DNA of 64,000 nt from Epichloe hybrida (GCA_019022495.1 JAFEKR010000007.1:1116001-1180000), one strand, 5' to 3'. Positions 23,974 to 35,395 are shown, counted from the first letter of the stretch. Notes: generated from the letters alone by a model not told the origin. Numbers and translations: made by a program.

Positions 23974-24993
23974 CTGAAACCCAGAGTTACTCGAAGTTTG
24001 TCTTTCAAGGTGGGAGTTTGGACGAGTCCCCCGGGCCGAAGGAAACTTCATCATGGTTACCTTTTCGCAGCAAACTTCTTGAAAAAAGAAAAAAAAAAGA
24101 AAAAAATTGTTAGTATAGCCAGCATGTGACGCATGGGATTCCAGCAACGTGGAGGAGCTGGCCATGAGAGATATGTCGTTTGCCGTTGCAGCCGCACTAC
24201 GGCAGCTATCAAAGGTTGCAAACAACAAACAAGACACCACGTGTAATAACAGTACGACATTAGTGGAGACCTTTGGACAAAAAAACGGTGGTGTCGGATC
24301 TGAGACACAGCCACGGCCCACGAGACGTGAGGCATCCATTCCATCCGTAGGCAGAAACGGCTCGGCTTGGACAAGGGAGATTTCTAGAAATAGAAGTAGA
24401 AAACGAATTGAGACTGTTCGCTCAAGCCGCCGTCCGGCCGAGAGCAAGGCAGACAGGCAGGCAGGCAGGCAGGCAGGCCGGCTGGCTGGCATAAGCCATA
24501 TCGGGTTGACAAGCCGTATGTCGTCAGTCGTGTGTGTTGAGAGCCTTCGCCGCAAAGTCGAGGGACCAGGCGGGTCTGGCGGGAGACGCTCTCGGCCGGA
24601 TGACCGAGTCCGGCAACCTGCAGCCAGCCACCCGCCCAGGTTGGCCCACCACCGGCTAATGTTGTAAGCCACTTGTGGGCGCCATCACCCCCTCTCTACC
24701 CAATCGCGTCCATCGTTGCACACCCAAGCCTTCTTGGCGCCGCCAACATCACCCGGGGATTGCAAGGCAAGTACGGAGTAGCCTTACTAATTTATTTACA
24801 TGTAATCCGTATCGTCAGTGCCCCTTACATAATTCTCCACGCTAACATGTCCCGTCCCGTCCCGTCTCCGTTTCATCCGCCCATTATTTCTGCATCGTCG
24901 CGCGCATTCCATCATTCGTTTTCTGGCCGAGGGACTGCTTGCGCCATTCGTTTTCTACTTGGCGAATGAGCAAGACGACTCTTGCCTTGAGCC
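23974..24993. other. Intergenic, no supported gene
   Basis: A spacer of 1.0 kb between two plus-strand genes. It holds an A-rich run at about 24084-24104, the GGCA array at 24455 and a TACGGAGTA 9-mer at 24772. A long minus-strand open frame (23575-24672) covers this and the antisense of the methyltransferase 3' end; it has no domain and is taken as fortuitous. Confidence 0.65.
24455..24490 (+). repeat. (GGCA)n then (GGCT)n tetranucleotide array
   Basis: About six GGCA units followed by GGCT units, lying between genes. Confidence 0.88.
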
Positions 24994-26861
24994 ATGGCGG
25001 CATCTTCTTCATCTTCGTCGGCAACTGCTCGTGATCGGGATGTTGAGGCTCAGAGAAAATCAGTCAAGTCGCCCAAGCATTCACATTGGAGTATACTGCT
25101 CGACCAAGCCGGAATAGATGACGTTGTCCTCAACCACAAATATGCCGGCCGAGGTACTCTCGAGTCGCCGTATCTCGTTGAATTCCTACCCAATGATGCT
25201 CGAAATCCCTTGACTTTTGCGCGGCCATTCAAATGGACAATCTCTCTCATCTCGGCTGTCTCCACCCTCGCCGTTTCTTTTACCAGCTCAGCTTACTCGG
25301 CGAGCGTTTTTGAAATCAATGAAGAATTCCATGCCTCGACTGAGGTTGCTATCCTCGGTGTCTCCATGTTTGTGCTTGGTCTCGCCATTGGACCCCTGTT
25401 CTGGGCCCCCTTCTCGGAACTATATGGCCGCCAGAAGCTCTTCTTCATCACGTACATGGCCCTGACGGCCTTCAATGCTGCTGGTGCTGCTTCCCCCAAC
25501 ATGGCCGCCCTTATTGTGCAGCGTTTCATGGCTGGCGCTTGGGGCTCATCGTCTTTGACGAATTCGGGTGGTATGATTGCCGACCTCTTTGAGGCAAAGG
25601 AACGAGGCATCGCGACCAGCATTTTTGCGTTGGCACCTTTTCTGGGCCCACCACTAGGTACGTCGTTCCGGTCCCGAAGCCTCTTATTCTCTCGCCCCCG
25701 ATAGTAATTAATGCGTTTCGAAAGGACCGGTTGTCGGTGGCTTCCTCGGCGAGGCTGCGGGTTGGAGGTGGGTAGTGGGATTGACGGCCATTTTCACAGG
25801 CACGCTATGGATCATCCAATCCCTCGCGGCTCCCGAAACTTACGCACCCGTTCTGCTGCGTCGGCGGGCCGAGGCGCTATCGAAACGAACTGGTAAAGAC
25901 TACATCTCCAAGCTGGATGCCGCAACACCTCGGACGACGATTGTGGGCCGACTCAAGCTGAATCTGTCAAGACCTTGGGTCCTGTTGTTTAGAGAGCCCA
26001 TCGTCTTTCTCACCACCATTTACATGGCCATCGTTTACGGCACCCTGTACATGTGCTTCGCCGCATTCCCCATTGTCTTCCAGACCCCGTATCCCCGGGG
26101 CTGGGGCTGGAAGCCTGGTGTCGGAGGACTCTCTTTTGTGGGCATCGCGGTTGGCATGACGGTTTCGACCATCGGAACCGTTGTCGACAATAGCCGTTAC
26201 ACTCGCTTGGCAGCCAAGCATGGCGGTGTAGCGCCACCGGAAAGCAGACTTCCTCCAGCGTTGCTGGGTGCACTGCTTCTTCCTGTTGGTCTCTTCTGGT
26301 TTGCGTGGACGAATGGCACCAACGTACACTGGGCGGTGACGATTGCTGGGTCTGGATTTTTCGCATCGGGGCTTGTCCTGGTGTTCTTATCCCTGACAAA
26401 CTATCTGATTGACTCTTGTAAGTGGGCAGACTGCACTGGAAAGGGAGTTTTTTGTTTTCCAGAAAGGAAATGATGGTACATGCTAACTTGAACCTCAAGA
26501 CGTCGTCTATGCAGCGTCTGTGCTCGCCGCCACCTCCGTGCTTCGATCTTTGTTCGGCGCAGCATTCCCCTTATTCACGAGAAACATGTACCGGGACCTC
26601 GGAATTCACTGGGCCACTTCAATACCCGCATTCTTGTCGCTGGCGTGCCTACCATTCCCATTCTTGTTCTACAAGTACGGCGAACGGATCCGCATGAAGT
26701 GCAAGTATTCCGCGGAAGCTTCGGCTATTCTCAACCAGATGATGGCAAAACATCAGCCAGAAAATGCAGACGAAGGAGTCGTGGTGAGGTTTGACGAGGA
26801 GAAGGAAAAGGGCGCTGATAATAATGATGAGACGGCGCCGGTGGCAAGTGAAGTAAAGTAA
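24994..26861 (+). CDS. MFS drug/polyamine:H+ antiporter (DHA1 type)
   Basis: Three exons, 24994-25657, 25725-26417 and 26500-26861; the second intron has GTAAGT and a GCTAAC branch site. The product is 572 aa. The cytosolic N-terminus ends in the [14 protein letters not shown] segment that precedes helix 1 in this family. Helices follow in the 12-TM pattern, with the DHA1 signature [19 protein letters not shown] ([18 protein letters not shown]) after helix 2 and [16 protein letters not shown] (motif C region) assembled across the first splice. A long cytosolic loop with [17 protein letters not shown] sits between the halves, and the acidic C-tail is cytosolic. The likely role is plasma-membrane efflux of drugs, polyamines or a metabolite. 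The substrate is unknown. The terminal codons are followed by a short TAAAG tandem run. Confidence 0.93.
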
Positions 26862-27386
26862 AGTAAAGTAAAGGCGAGGGCACCCTGGATTTGGCGACAT
26901 TGTCTATTTTTTCACACCCACATTTGCGACAATCATCTGCCATCTGAGATAAGCCTGCATATATGCGATGATATACCCGTGGCGTGCTTGGACAGATTTG
27001 TGACGGATTTCGTGGGGGGTCCAATGTCTAGGGCAAGGAGACAACGGCACGATGATACAAGAAGCAGGCACAGCCGAAGAAGTATCTTGGCTGCATGACG
27101 CAAGGGCATGCATTTAATCCGTACCATGTACATGTACTCCGTAGTCCATGACAATCCGACGCGTCACGCACTGGCCTTATGTACCCGGGAGTACCCCTAC
27201 CTGGCCCTATTTGGCCCTACCTGGCCCTCCGGTCCCCACTTTCACCGGTAGTTCAAGTCGCGTCAGACCTGGTGTTGTTGGACTTTTGTACATCATCATG
27301 CCACACGAAAATTTATATCCCGTCACAAGTCCCCGACCTGGGAATTGGATATTGGATCGACCGACCCCAACGCGGCGACGAACCCC
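26862..27386. other. Intergenic, no supported gene
   Basis: A spacer of 0.5 kb. It starts with four AGTAA/TAAAG pentamers just after the MFS stop and holds a TACTCCGTA 9-mer at 27135 and TACCTGGCCC repeats near 27200-27230. Confidence 0.6.
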
Positions 27387-29222
27387 ATGGCGACCGTGGC
27401 TGGGAATCGAACGAGCGTGAGCTCGTCTCCAGCATCTTGCCACACGGCCAACGACAACGATTCCAACATCGAGGGCTCCACGACAGCAAGCAGTCCGGTG
27501 CACGGCGTGCCTTGTCCCTACCGCGATGCGCGACAACTCCGCCGCGAACTCAAAGATCATTGCCAGATTTTCCTGGAAGAACAGCTTTGTAGGTGCAAGC
27601 TCCCAGTCCACGCAGATGCAGATGCAGATGCCCCCCCCCCAACGTGGAGGCAAAGCTAAATCGAACAATTGCACTCAGATACATGTGCCATTCATCTATT
27701 AAACAGCACGCTCGGATCAGGCATGTCGCGTCGGACGCCGCCCACCAAACCTGCCCTGATACCGCCGCCGAGCCATCTAGCACTCCTCAACACGCTCATT
27801 GTGCATCCTGCTCACACCACGCGCGCCGAGACGTCGGAGCTACGAGAGGTGTCGGCCCTGGCGCTCGATTATCTACGGAATTTGTTGGCGGTAGTTGGAC
27901 CAGTGAACGCGGGGTTCCGCACCGCCTTCCAGTTCCATCATCTGCCGCGATGGAGTCGTCGGTCGGGATACACCAGTGCCGGCAGCGATAGCGACATGTC
28001 AGACGGTGACTCGGGCCATGATCATGACCGCGTCAAGGGAAAGATGGCAAACCAGAGTAGCGTGTGGGCCCGAGGCCAAGATCTGTGGTCCACGGTTGGA
28101 TGGGCATTCAACACAAGCAGCCTGTACCCCCACCGTTGGCGGTACTGGAAGGTCTGGCTCGAGTTCATGTTGGATGTGCTGGAGATGGACTGGGCGGAGA
28201 GGGAGCGGCAGGACGAGGCAGCATCGGCATCGGCATCGGCATCGGCATCGGCATCGGCATACGAATCCAAAGGTAGAGAGGAGGGCGAGGATAAGCCCTT
28301 TTCAGCGAGGAAAGAGTCCATGATTGCCATGTACATGTGGCAAGGCACATATGGGCAAATGGCGCCCAAGAGAATCATCAAGTCCCTGTTTGCGGATGGC
28401 AGCTCGCTATCGTCATCGTCGTTCCCAGAGGTGTTTGAAAAGGAGCCGCGAGGCCCCAAAAAGACCTCGAAGAAGAGAAAGCGAGACTACGTTCTGGACC
28501 TAGAGAACGACAGGTTTGGCGACTATTATGATGACGACTCCATATCTTCAGAACCGCCCACCCCACAGAAGCCACGAGCTGGACACAACAGGGAAACATT
28601 CGGGTCGTCGCAGCCCGGGCTCGTCGAGTCGGTGGATCTACGTCTGCGGTTCTTCAAGCTCCTCTCCGCGGCTACGCACGCCCTCGGCAAGCGGAGCGAT
28701 CTCAACCGGCTCTATCAGGATTTCGCTCTCTGCATCAAGAATCTGTGTCTCGAGCTCTTCACTCTCTTTGTGACCCAGAGGGAGAACCCGCTTTTGCCCG
28801 AGGTCCACGTCACCATTATCAGAGAGCTGTTCGACTGTCTCTTGCCAAACAACCACGAAGACCCCCGCAAAGTTGATCCACAGGCCGACGCAGTGGGCTG
28901 CCTGACGACGGCTATGCTCGAGCACTGCTACGTATGTCTTCCGGCCAATACGGTTGCGTTGGAAGACAATGCGAAACTGGGCGTCGTGGTGGAGAACGCC
29001 ATACAGCTGCTTTGGTTGAGTGACATGCTGGAGTACTCGGATAGTTTCGAGGCGGCTTGCGAGAAGGGGATTCGTGCAAGAGAGACCAAAGCCAAGAAGA
29101 GGCGGACGGGCAAAGGATGCGCCGACTCAGGAGGAGATGCTCTTGCGGAGGACATGCTTGCCGGGTCCGGGGAGAGAATTCGTGTCTTGATGAATGCTTT
29201 GAGGGGGGCGGCGGCCGCTTGA
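27387..29222 (+). CDS. Conserved fungal protein of unknown function
   Basis: I propose two exons. The first starts at the ATG at 27387 (Ser/Thr-rich, then RELKDHCQIFLEEQLC) and ends near 27588. The second starts near 27721 and runs to 29222. An alternative pair (donor at 27593, acceptor at 27706) keeps the same frame, so the exact junction is open; a stop at 27657 makes some intron necessary. The product is about 567 aa. It has no domain that I recognise. Helical segments (WRYWKVWLEFMLDVLEMDW, LRLRFFKLLSAATHALG, LEHCYVCLP, IQLLWLSDMLEYSDSFEAACEKG) alternate with acidic and low-complexity parts, a Ser-Ala repeat coded by a GGCATC array, and a basic cluster KKTSKKRKRDY that could be a nuclear signal. 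A nuclear role is an inference only. Confidence 0.75.
28221..28260 (+). repeat. In-frame hexanucleotide array (GCATCG)6
   Basis: Six GCATCG units plus a partial one, coding an alternating Ala-Ser tract in the unknown-function gene. The six-base period preserves the frame. Confidence 0.9.
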
Positions 29223-29620
29223 GCGATTGCGTACTGCAACGGACAATATGGAGAAATGGAACATTCAACGACAAGGATTTTTTCTAAAAGAAAAAAAAAA
29301 CCCCCCAAGAAAAGACGTTTGGGGGAACAAAACTAAACCCTCACGTATGATGGCGTTTTCTGGGTCAATCTTCTACGAAGCATAGCGGGCGTTGTTCTTG
29401 TTCATTTTTGATTACAAGAGTTTCTCTTTAGAATTATTTCAACAATACATTATGGTACATGTAGATAACCCCCCGTTCGCCCCCATTCTGCTGTTGCGTT
29501 TATATCTATCTAGACACGGGGAATATGATTAATGTACAAGATAAGGATGCTCAATTCGTAGTGATGTACGCGTGGTAAAATGCCAGAAAACAGTCATGAC
29601 TCGTGAGTCGTCAATATTTT
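29223..29620. other. Convergent intergenic region
   Basis: The 3' flanks of the unknown-function gene (+) and the complex I factor (-). It is AT-rich with an A run at about 29290, consistent with two 3' untranslated regions. No gene is seen. Confidence 0.65.
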
Positions 29621-30235
29621 TCATCGCTTCGCGGAGGGATTCCACGCCGCAGGTTGCCAATTCTCGCCAGGACCCTGGGCTTTCGCCTTGGCCCATGCAT
29701 CATTCAGCTCTGCACTCTTCTTCCTCTTCCTCTGCTGCTGCTTCTTCTCTGTATCCCTCGCGCCCGCGCCCGCGCCCGCACCCATGGCACTCGTCGTCAC
29801 CGCATCCTCCATCACCCGGGGCTTGGCCGCCCAGCGCGCATCCGCCTCGGCGGCAAGATGCTTCATGCGCTGCTGCCGGACCACGTCGCCGCTCTGCTCC
29901 TCGAGACTCGGGGGCTCGGCGCGCATGTGCCGCAGCCACTGGTGCCAGAGGGGCGAGACCTGCACCTGGCTGTAGTGCGTGGAGCGAGGGTAGTTGACGA
30001 TGCGGCGGAAGCGGGTTTCGGCCGAGGTGAGCTTGAATTCCCAGAAGGTGTTGCCCTGGAGGTCGTAGCCTGGGCGGAAGGGTAAATTTAGTTTTGGGCC
30101 ATGTGTGGATTTGGGGATTAGGAAAAAGGGAAGGGGGGACGAACCGACGAAGAAGCGTTTGCGCCAGGGGAGACGGAGGGCTTTCCATTTGTAGTATGTG
30201 CGTGCGAGGGGGCCGATGGCGGCTGTTGGGGGCAT
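29621..30235 (-). CDS. Mitochondrial complex I assembly factor, NDUFAF2/NDUFA12 family
   Basis: Two exons on the minus strand, 30235-30145 and 30069-29621; the 75-bp intron (GTTCGT donor, CAG) splits a Gly codon. The product is 179 aa. The N-terminal signature is clear: a basic TYYKWKALRLPWRKRFFVG immediately followed after splicing by YDLQGNTFWEFKL, then RRIVNYPRSTHYSQV and PLWHQWLRHMR. This fits the mimitin/NDUFAF2 branch better than the core NDUFA12 subunit, because of the longer variable C-terminal part (acidic/basic and Ala-Gly-rich). It should act in the mitochondrial matrix, in assembly of respiratory complex I. It shares its promoter region with the divergent calponin-homology gene. 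Confidence 0.9.
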   Translation of the reverse strand: MPPTAAIGPLARTYYKWKALRLPWRKRFFVGSSPLPFFLIPKSTHGPKLNLPFRPGYDLQGNTFWEFKLTSAETRFRRIVNYPRSTHYSQVQVSPLWHQWLRHMRAEPPSLEEQSGDVVRQQRMKHLAAEADARWAAKPRVMEDAVTTSAMGAGAGAGARDTEKKQQQRKRKKSAELNDAWAKAKAQGPGENWQPAAWNPSAKR

Positions 30236-30783
30236 GGCTGCGATGGGATGGGATGCGTGATGCGTGATGCGTGATGCGTGTGCGGGCGAGTTGAGTTGGT
30301 GATGGGTGGGGGGTTGGTTTGGAAATGTTTTGATGGATGGCCCAGGATTACAGGATGGGCATGGGTGCGCCACACAGTGCGTGTGGCGGTGGCCTGATTT
30401 GATAAACAACAGTTGGGGGGCCCGTCGTTGTTGTTGATGATGATATTATTAGTGACGACACCGCAACTGCCCAAACAAAAGGCCAAGCTTGACAAGCCAC
30501 GCCAAGCCGAGTCCCTCTTCTTGCCCGCTCCCCCCGTATTACATCCACGCACACGCACACGCACACACGCACACACGCACACGCACACACGCACACGCAC
30601 ACACGCACACACCTTAGTCCTTGCGTCGTCGCCATATCATCACTTCGACAGCTTTTTTTCTTCTTGTTTGTGTATTTTGCAAACCTTGACAAACATCCTC
30701 CATCATCACAGATACCCGACCCCAACCTGCCACTACTCCGAGAGCGCTCTTGCTTCGGGCGCGCGCAACCCAACGCCACGGCC
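30236..30783. promoter_or_regulatory. Divergent promoter region with CA-rich array
   Basis: A region of 0.55 kb between the complex I factor (-) and the calponin-homology gene (+), so it must hold both promoters. A mixed CACACG array (30547-30612) is in the middle; a TGCGTGA triple repeat lies near 30255-30280, close to the minus-strand start. Confidence 0.7.
30547..30612 (+). repeat. CACACG/CACG purine-pyrimidine array
   Basis: About 65 bp of strictly alternating CA and CG dinucleotides, a sequence type able to adopt Z-DNA. It sits in the shared promoter region. Confidence 0.88.
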
Positions 30784-32974
30784 ATGGCCTCTGTCTCGTC
30801 GCTGGACAAGGACCTGCGCAAGTTGCGCCTCGACAAATATACCCCGGCTGCTGCCAATGAAGCCCGTGCTTGGATCGAAGAGGCCCTTGGGGAGAAGCTG
30901 CCGTCTTCGGATCTGCTGGAAGGCCTCAAGGATGGCACTGCGCTGTGCAAGTATGCCCACTCGCCCATCCATGGAGATTCCCCCTTGATGCTGAGTGAGC
31001 TGCGAGCTGCGAGCTGCGAGCTGCATCAATCATGACGACGTTGCAACGGTTGCTGACCCCTTCACCCGTGCTCCTTTTAGGCTCATCAACCTTGGCGCTC
31101 CACCGCCCGGCATCAAGTTCAAACAATCGGCCATGCCTTTTGTCCAAATGGAAAACATCTCACACTTCCTTCGCGCCTGCCAAGCTCCGCCATTCAACCT
31201 GCACCAACACGACATGTTCCTCACCGTCGACCTGTATGAGCAAAAAGATCCAGCACAAGTCATGCAGTGCCTCGGCGCATTCAGCAGGGCCGCCCACGAT
31301 GCCGATCCCGGTCGTTTCCCGGAGCCCATGGGACCCAAGAATCGAGCAGGTGGTGGTAGCTTAAGCCCGCAAGCGTCCGGATATGCCTCCCCGACTGGCC
31401 TCCGTGGTCGGGGGGCCTCCATCAACAGCAATTGCTCATCAATTCATGGTGCGCGGCCCGTGCTGCTGCCACACAGAACGGGAGACACGACACCCTCCGG
31501 CCGTCGTAGCCCCGCGAAAAGTCCGAACGCCGGCTCTGCATCTCCCGGCCCTGTTAGCAGCTGGAGTAAACGGGAACATGAAGGGTCCACGGCACCGGCA
31601 TGGAATATTGCGCAGTATGGATACATGGGCGGCGCCAGTCAGGGCAAATTGGGCATATCATTTGGTGGCATGCGACAGATTACAAGCGCAGGCCCCAGCG
31701 TGCCCAGCTTGGCGGACAAGGAGCGCAAGCGTAAAATTGAGGCGGAAAAGCAGGAGGAGGAGGAGCGCCAAAGACGAGCCCAGCTCGAAGCCGAGGAGGA
31801 GGCCATGCGTCAGCAGGAGGAGCGCAGGTGGGAAGAGGAGACGCAACGGCTGCGCGAGGAAGAGCGACGAAAGGCCGAGGAGGAAAAGCGAAGATGGGAA
31901 GAGCAAGAGCGACAATGGAAGGTCGCCGAGGAGAAGAGACGCCAGGAAGAAGATGAAGCAGCCGCCAAGCTCGACCAAGAACGCAAACGAGCCAGAGGTC
32001 GCAGTGATGCCAGGCTACGGGGCCAATTTCTGAGCCAGTATCAAGCTGAACAGGTGGAATCGGACCGACGAGGAAGCGCCCGTAGCCAGGAACTGGAGAA
32101 GGAACTGGAACGAGCGCGCCAACGAGAGGAAGAATATGAGCGGGAGCGCCAAACACGCAGCTCGAGCCGACCCGTCAGCGAAATCGTCGCTGCCAAGCCC
32201 AGGTCCAGGAGCCGCCGCCGGACAGCGTCGCCGACTCCCTCGGCGCCATCCGCCGTAGGACCGCAGCGAGCCCGAAACCGGTACGAATCATGGACAAGAA
32301 ATGACGAGCGTCACTATCTCCAAAACCAATGGAGCGACGGGCTGCGGCAGCAGGAGTCAAGAGAGTCCAAGGTCGAGGCGACTCCCGAACCTCTTCCTGA
32401 AGAGCCCATCCAAGTCGAGTCACAGCCCCAAATGATGTCTCCTCGACCGCTGCCTGAGCCAAACGTCACCCCGAAAGCCAAGTCGCCCAACACTGGCGAG
32501 CGAGTCGGCGCCCGCCCTCTCCCCGACCCTACCAAGTACACGCCGCCCCCCCCTACACACACGCCTACACAAACGCCTACACAAACGCCTACACAAACGC
32601 AGCCTCGCCAAACGTGTGCTCGCGAACTCGGCGCCACTGAAGAGGGCGATTCCGAGGACCGCAGACGTGTCCAAAGTCAAGCCCAGACCAAAGCCGGCGG
32701 CGGGTGGGCATCGAAGTCTCTCCTCGAGCGGGAGATGGAAATGGAGCGCCAGCGGCAAAAGGAGTGGGAGGAGGCGCAAAAAGAGACGGCAAAGGCCGCT
32801 CGCTCTGGTGACGGCGTGGACGGAATTGGGGGAGGCGTCGGAGGACGTTGGGATGTCGGCCAGTGGAGTGGCTTCACCCGAGGAGGGGATTCGCAGAACA
32901 GGGGGACCCAGGGCATCGGGTCTGGAAGAAGACACATTGTCGGTCCAAGACCATTGCCTGGGTCAAATCGGTAA
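30784..32974 (+). CDS. Calponin-homology domain protein with long coiled-coil tail
   Basis: Two exons, 30784-30950 and 31081-32974; the intron has GTATGC and TTTTAG. The product is 686 aa. Residues 1 to about 130 form a single calponin-homology domain of the transgelin/Scp1 kind (LEGLKDGTALCKLINL, MENISHFLRAC, FLTVDLYEQKDPAQV). After a Ser/Gly/Pro-rich stretch with a GGMRQ-like motif, a long Glu/Arg/Gln-rich region (about 260-410) is predicted coiled coil, followed by Pro-rich linkers and a TPTQ repeat coded by a 12-bp array. Scp1/Stg1 proteins bundle actin; yeast forms are only about 200 aa, so the tail is an addition. A cortical or actin-cable scaffold is the likely role. Its intron carries a 7-bp GAGCTGC array. 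Confidence 0.9.
30997..31024 (+). repeat. 7-bp array GAGCTGC, four copies, inside an intron
   Basis: Four identical units in the only intron of the calponin-homology gene, upstream of the branch-site region. Confidence 0.9.
32554..32601 (+). repeat. In-frame 12-bp array coding Thr-Pro-Thr-Gln
   Basis: About four copies of a CCTACACAAACG-type unit in the calponin-homology gene, coding a TPTQ repeat. Confidence 0.85.
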
Positions 32975-33730
32975 AAGAGTCCTCTCTGTTTATTCTTGTT
33001 GCGCCCAGCTTGTTGTGTTACTTGTGGCTTCTTCTTCCACGCACGCAGATGGCGTCTACACCACCAAATCGACGAGTCCACGAATGTTGATGCAAACGCT
33101 TAAATTCTACATATTACCCATTATTTGTACGTCCATTGTATGCGCCCATTTCTCCCCCCACCCCCCTATATACTCAAAATCATATATTCCTGCCCGTTGT
33201 CGGGTATAATATCAAGACTACTGCAACCATCTCATGTACTCATTTCCAATTCTCCGCGCCCCAGGCAGTAGATGATGTAGGTTGCATTGCGGACTGGACT
33301 GGTCCAGCCTTTGACAATCGCATATGGGAATCGCCAGGTAGGATTCAGATGGGTTTTCATTTCCGTCCACAGGACAACCGCTGGCAAAGGTATTCGCGTC
33401 AGAACTTGATTAAAGTCCATCTGTTTCGTCGCAATAGCTGCTCTCAATCATGTACGATCGTGGGATAGACGGCGAATCATCCCCAGACTATGCCAGATGG
33501 AATCGACGTATCATGATGAGGCGGGGGTTGCAACAAGTCGAACGGCCCGGGGGAGGGGGGGGGATCGTGTCTGGTCCGGCTGTCTTCGCTATACATCCCA
33601 GTTCGTCTTTGTTGATTTTTGCCGCAGGTTTTGCTCGATCAGATGCAGTCCTTTTTTTTTGGGGGGGGGGGGGTCGCGTTTCTGAAAAGGGCCTGTTTTG
33701 TTTGACTCAGCGTCAGGCAATTTATTCTGC
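32975..33730. other. Convergent intergenic region, no supported gene
   Basis: The 3' flanks of the calponin-homology (+) and SET (-) genes. It contains G runs at about 33548-33564 and 33661-33673. No gene is seen. Confidence 0.65.
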
Positions 33731-35395
33731 TTACGCCCCTGACTCTTTCTCGCCAGCCACGGCCTCTTCATCTCTACAACGCTTGCACATGCACCATCCG
33801 CCTAGACTGCCTCGAGCCCACTCTCTTCGCTGCTGCACCGGCAGGGAAACGTCGCAGTAGTGGTTCAAGATCTCGTCGCCCTTTTTTATGCCGCCTTCGC
33901 GGCCGTCTACAATGCGCTCTTTGCGAGCCCACAGAACCATCTTGCCACCCCAATCCCAGGTGACGTTGGGATCGCAGTCATGGTTGGCCAGGCACCAGTA
34001 TGGATGGACTGCCGCCACATCCGGACGGCCGTCTCGGAGGCTCTTTCGTGCGGATGCGGTTCCTCGAAACTTGGCATACAGTGTGTTCAACACCCAGAGG
34101 TCGTACTGGGGGAGAGAGGTGTAGATGTCAATGTCCATCTTCTCTAGAATGTGAAGAGGCGTTTCGATACTGTACTTGAATGAAAACGGCAAGGTCCACT
34201 CTGGAGGTGGTCCGGCGTTGGGGGCGATGTCAATATCATTTGTTGCTGTTGGAACAAAATCTCCCCATATGAACCTGACCTCGCGGACGTCCAGTGGGTG
34301 AATTTCTTGGTGGGCGGCCAAAGCCAAGACACGAGATAGGAGGAGCAGATACAACGTCTCATCGGCCTCGGACGCCTCCGAGTCCTTGGCAATAGCATCC
34401 ACGTCCTTCTCGCACACGGATGGGTGGTAGCGCTCCTGGGCAATGTCGTGACAGTATTGGCTGCAAAAGACGGTATCATAGCACTCGTCGCAGCTGACTG
34501 CTGGTTCTTCGCTGCCCAGTGGCGGGAGGTCGGAGCTACAGGCGTCGCAAACAGGATCTTTTAGGCGATTGTTGGCTGTGAGTAGGGAGTACTCTCGCAA
34601 AACAACTTCTCCCGGTTCAATGTCCTCGACGGCAAAAACACCAAGCTGTTTGCAGGTCGGAATAATGTCGTAATGGTCCGTATCGCTGGCTCCTTCCAGG
34701 AGAATCGGCAGCGTTGCGACTTGAATCGCACACTTGGGTGCCATTTCTTTGAGGTCTGCATTCAGCGCATCTAAAGATTCTTGCGCAAATCGGTTCGGCT
34801 CGTGGTCATTCCATGGATACACCTCACGGCGTACAAGGCCATAGTCAGGCAAGTCGTTCATGTCGAAGCCATCCCGACGTAGACGACGTCGGGCAACAGT
34901 GTTGATGTTGGTTTTGATGTTGAGCAATTCTGTGTTTTTGGGGGCCCGCTTGAGACCACGTTCGCAGAAGCCGTGTGCGCTCTTCAAGCATCCGCACAGC
35001 AACAGGCTCAAGGAAAGGATTTGATAGGCTCTTATCGATGCGAGACCTGCTAGACGGCGCGCGGCCTCTCCGCCGCCGCCCAAGCTCTCGATGACGGCGG
35101 GCGACCACCCTCGCGCAAGGTCTCCATAAGCCATGACTTCAGGAATTGGGATCCCGGTGTGCATCATCAGGCTCTCCATGGCCTTTTCATGGTATTCGAA
35201 TCCTTCGTTGCTAACCTCGTCGGTCAGAAGCAGTGCCTTGTAGGCATCCCCGGCAGCTAGATCCGGATAGCCCAAGTGTGAATACACGACGGCACGCTGG
35301 AGATACAGGATCAGGTCGTATGGCTGGCCGTCAAGGCCCTCGGTCAGCTGAAGGCGGCGATCGAGCAGCTGCTCCCGGAAATCAACGTCGTCCAT
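33731..35395 (-). CDS. TPR and SET domain protein (SMYD-like lysine methyltransferase)
   Basis: A single exon of 554 aa; the start at 35395 is the first true ATG (three further codons are open upstream). The N-terminal half is helical with TPR-like repeats (LYLQRAVVYSHLGYPDLAAGDAYKAL; GCLKSAHGFCERGL, about residues 20-170). A split SET domain follows: GVFAVEDIEPGEVVLRE near 280, an inserted zinc-binding CxxC...CxxC...H...C segment (CDACSSD, CDECYDTVFCSQYCHDIAQERYH) near 310-350, then the SET core with NHDCDPNV and GDEILNHYCD near 475 and 520, and a post-SET-like CMCKRC. This order is that of SMYD-type enzymes, which methylate lysines of histones or other proteins. The key asparagine-histidine and tyrosine motifs are present, so activity is plausible. 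The target is unknown. Confidence 0.92.
   Translation of the reverse strand: MDDVDFREQLLDRRLQLTEGLDGQPYDLILYLQRAVVYSHLGYPDLAAGDAYKALLLTDEVSNEGFEYHEKAMESLMMHTGIPIPEVMAYGDLARGWSPAVIESLGGGGEAARRLAGLASIRAYQILSLSLLLCGCLKSAHGFCERGLKRAPKNTELLNIKTNINTVARRRLRRDGFDMNDLPDYGLVRREVYPWNDHEPNRFAQESLDALNADLKEMAPKCAIQVATLPILLEGASDTDHYDIIPTCKQLGVFAVEDIEPGEVVLREYSLLTANNRLKDPVCDACSSDLPPLGSEEPAVSCDECYDTVFCSQYCHDIAQERYHPSVCEKDVDAIAKDSEASEADETLYLLLLSRVLALAAHQEIHPLDVREVRFIWGDFVPTATNDIDIAPNAGPPPEWTLPFSFKYSIETPLHILEKMDIDIYTSLPQYDLWVLNTLYAKFRGTASARKSLRDGRPDVAAVHPYWCLANHDCDPNVTWDWGGKMVLWARKERIVDGREGGIKKGDEILNHYCDVSLPVQQRREWARGSLGGWCMCKRCRDEEAVAGEKESGA

Noticed and set aside
23575..24672. Long minus-strand open frame (365 codons) antisense to the rRNA methyltransferase 3' end
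   Set aside because: Its first part mirrors the coding strand of a clear gene and its remainder is low-complexity with no domain; GC-rich coding DNA often leaves the opposite frame open.
30547..30612. CACACG array as telomere-like or CRISPR-like repeat
   Set aside because: The unit is not TTAGGG-like and there are no spacers between repeats; it is a simple dinucleotide-type array.
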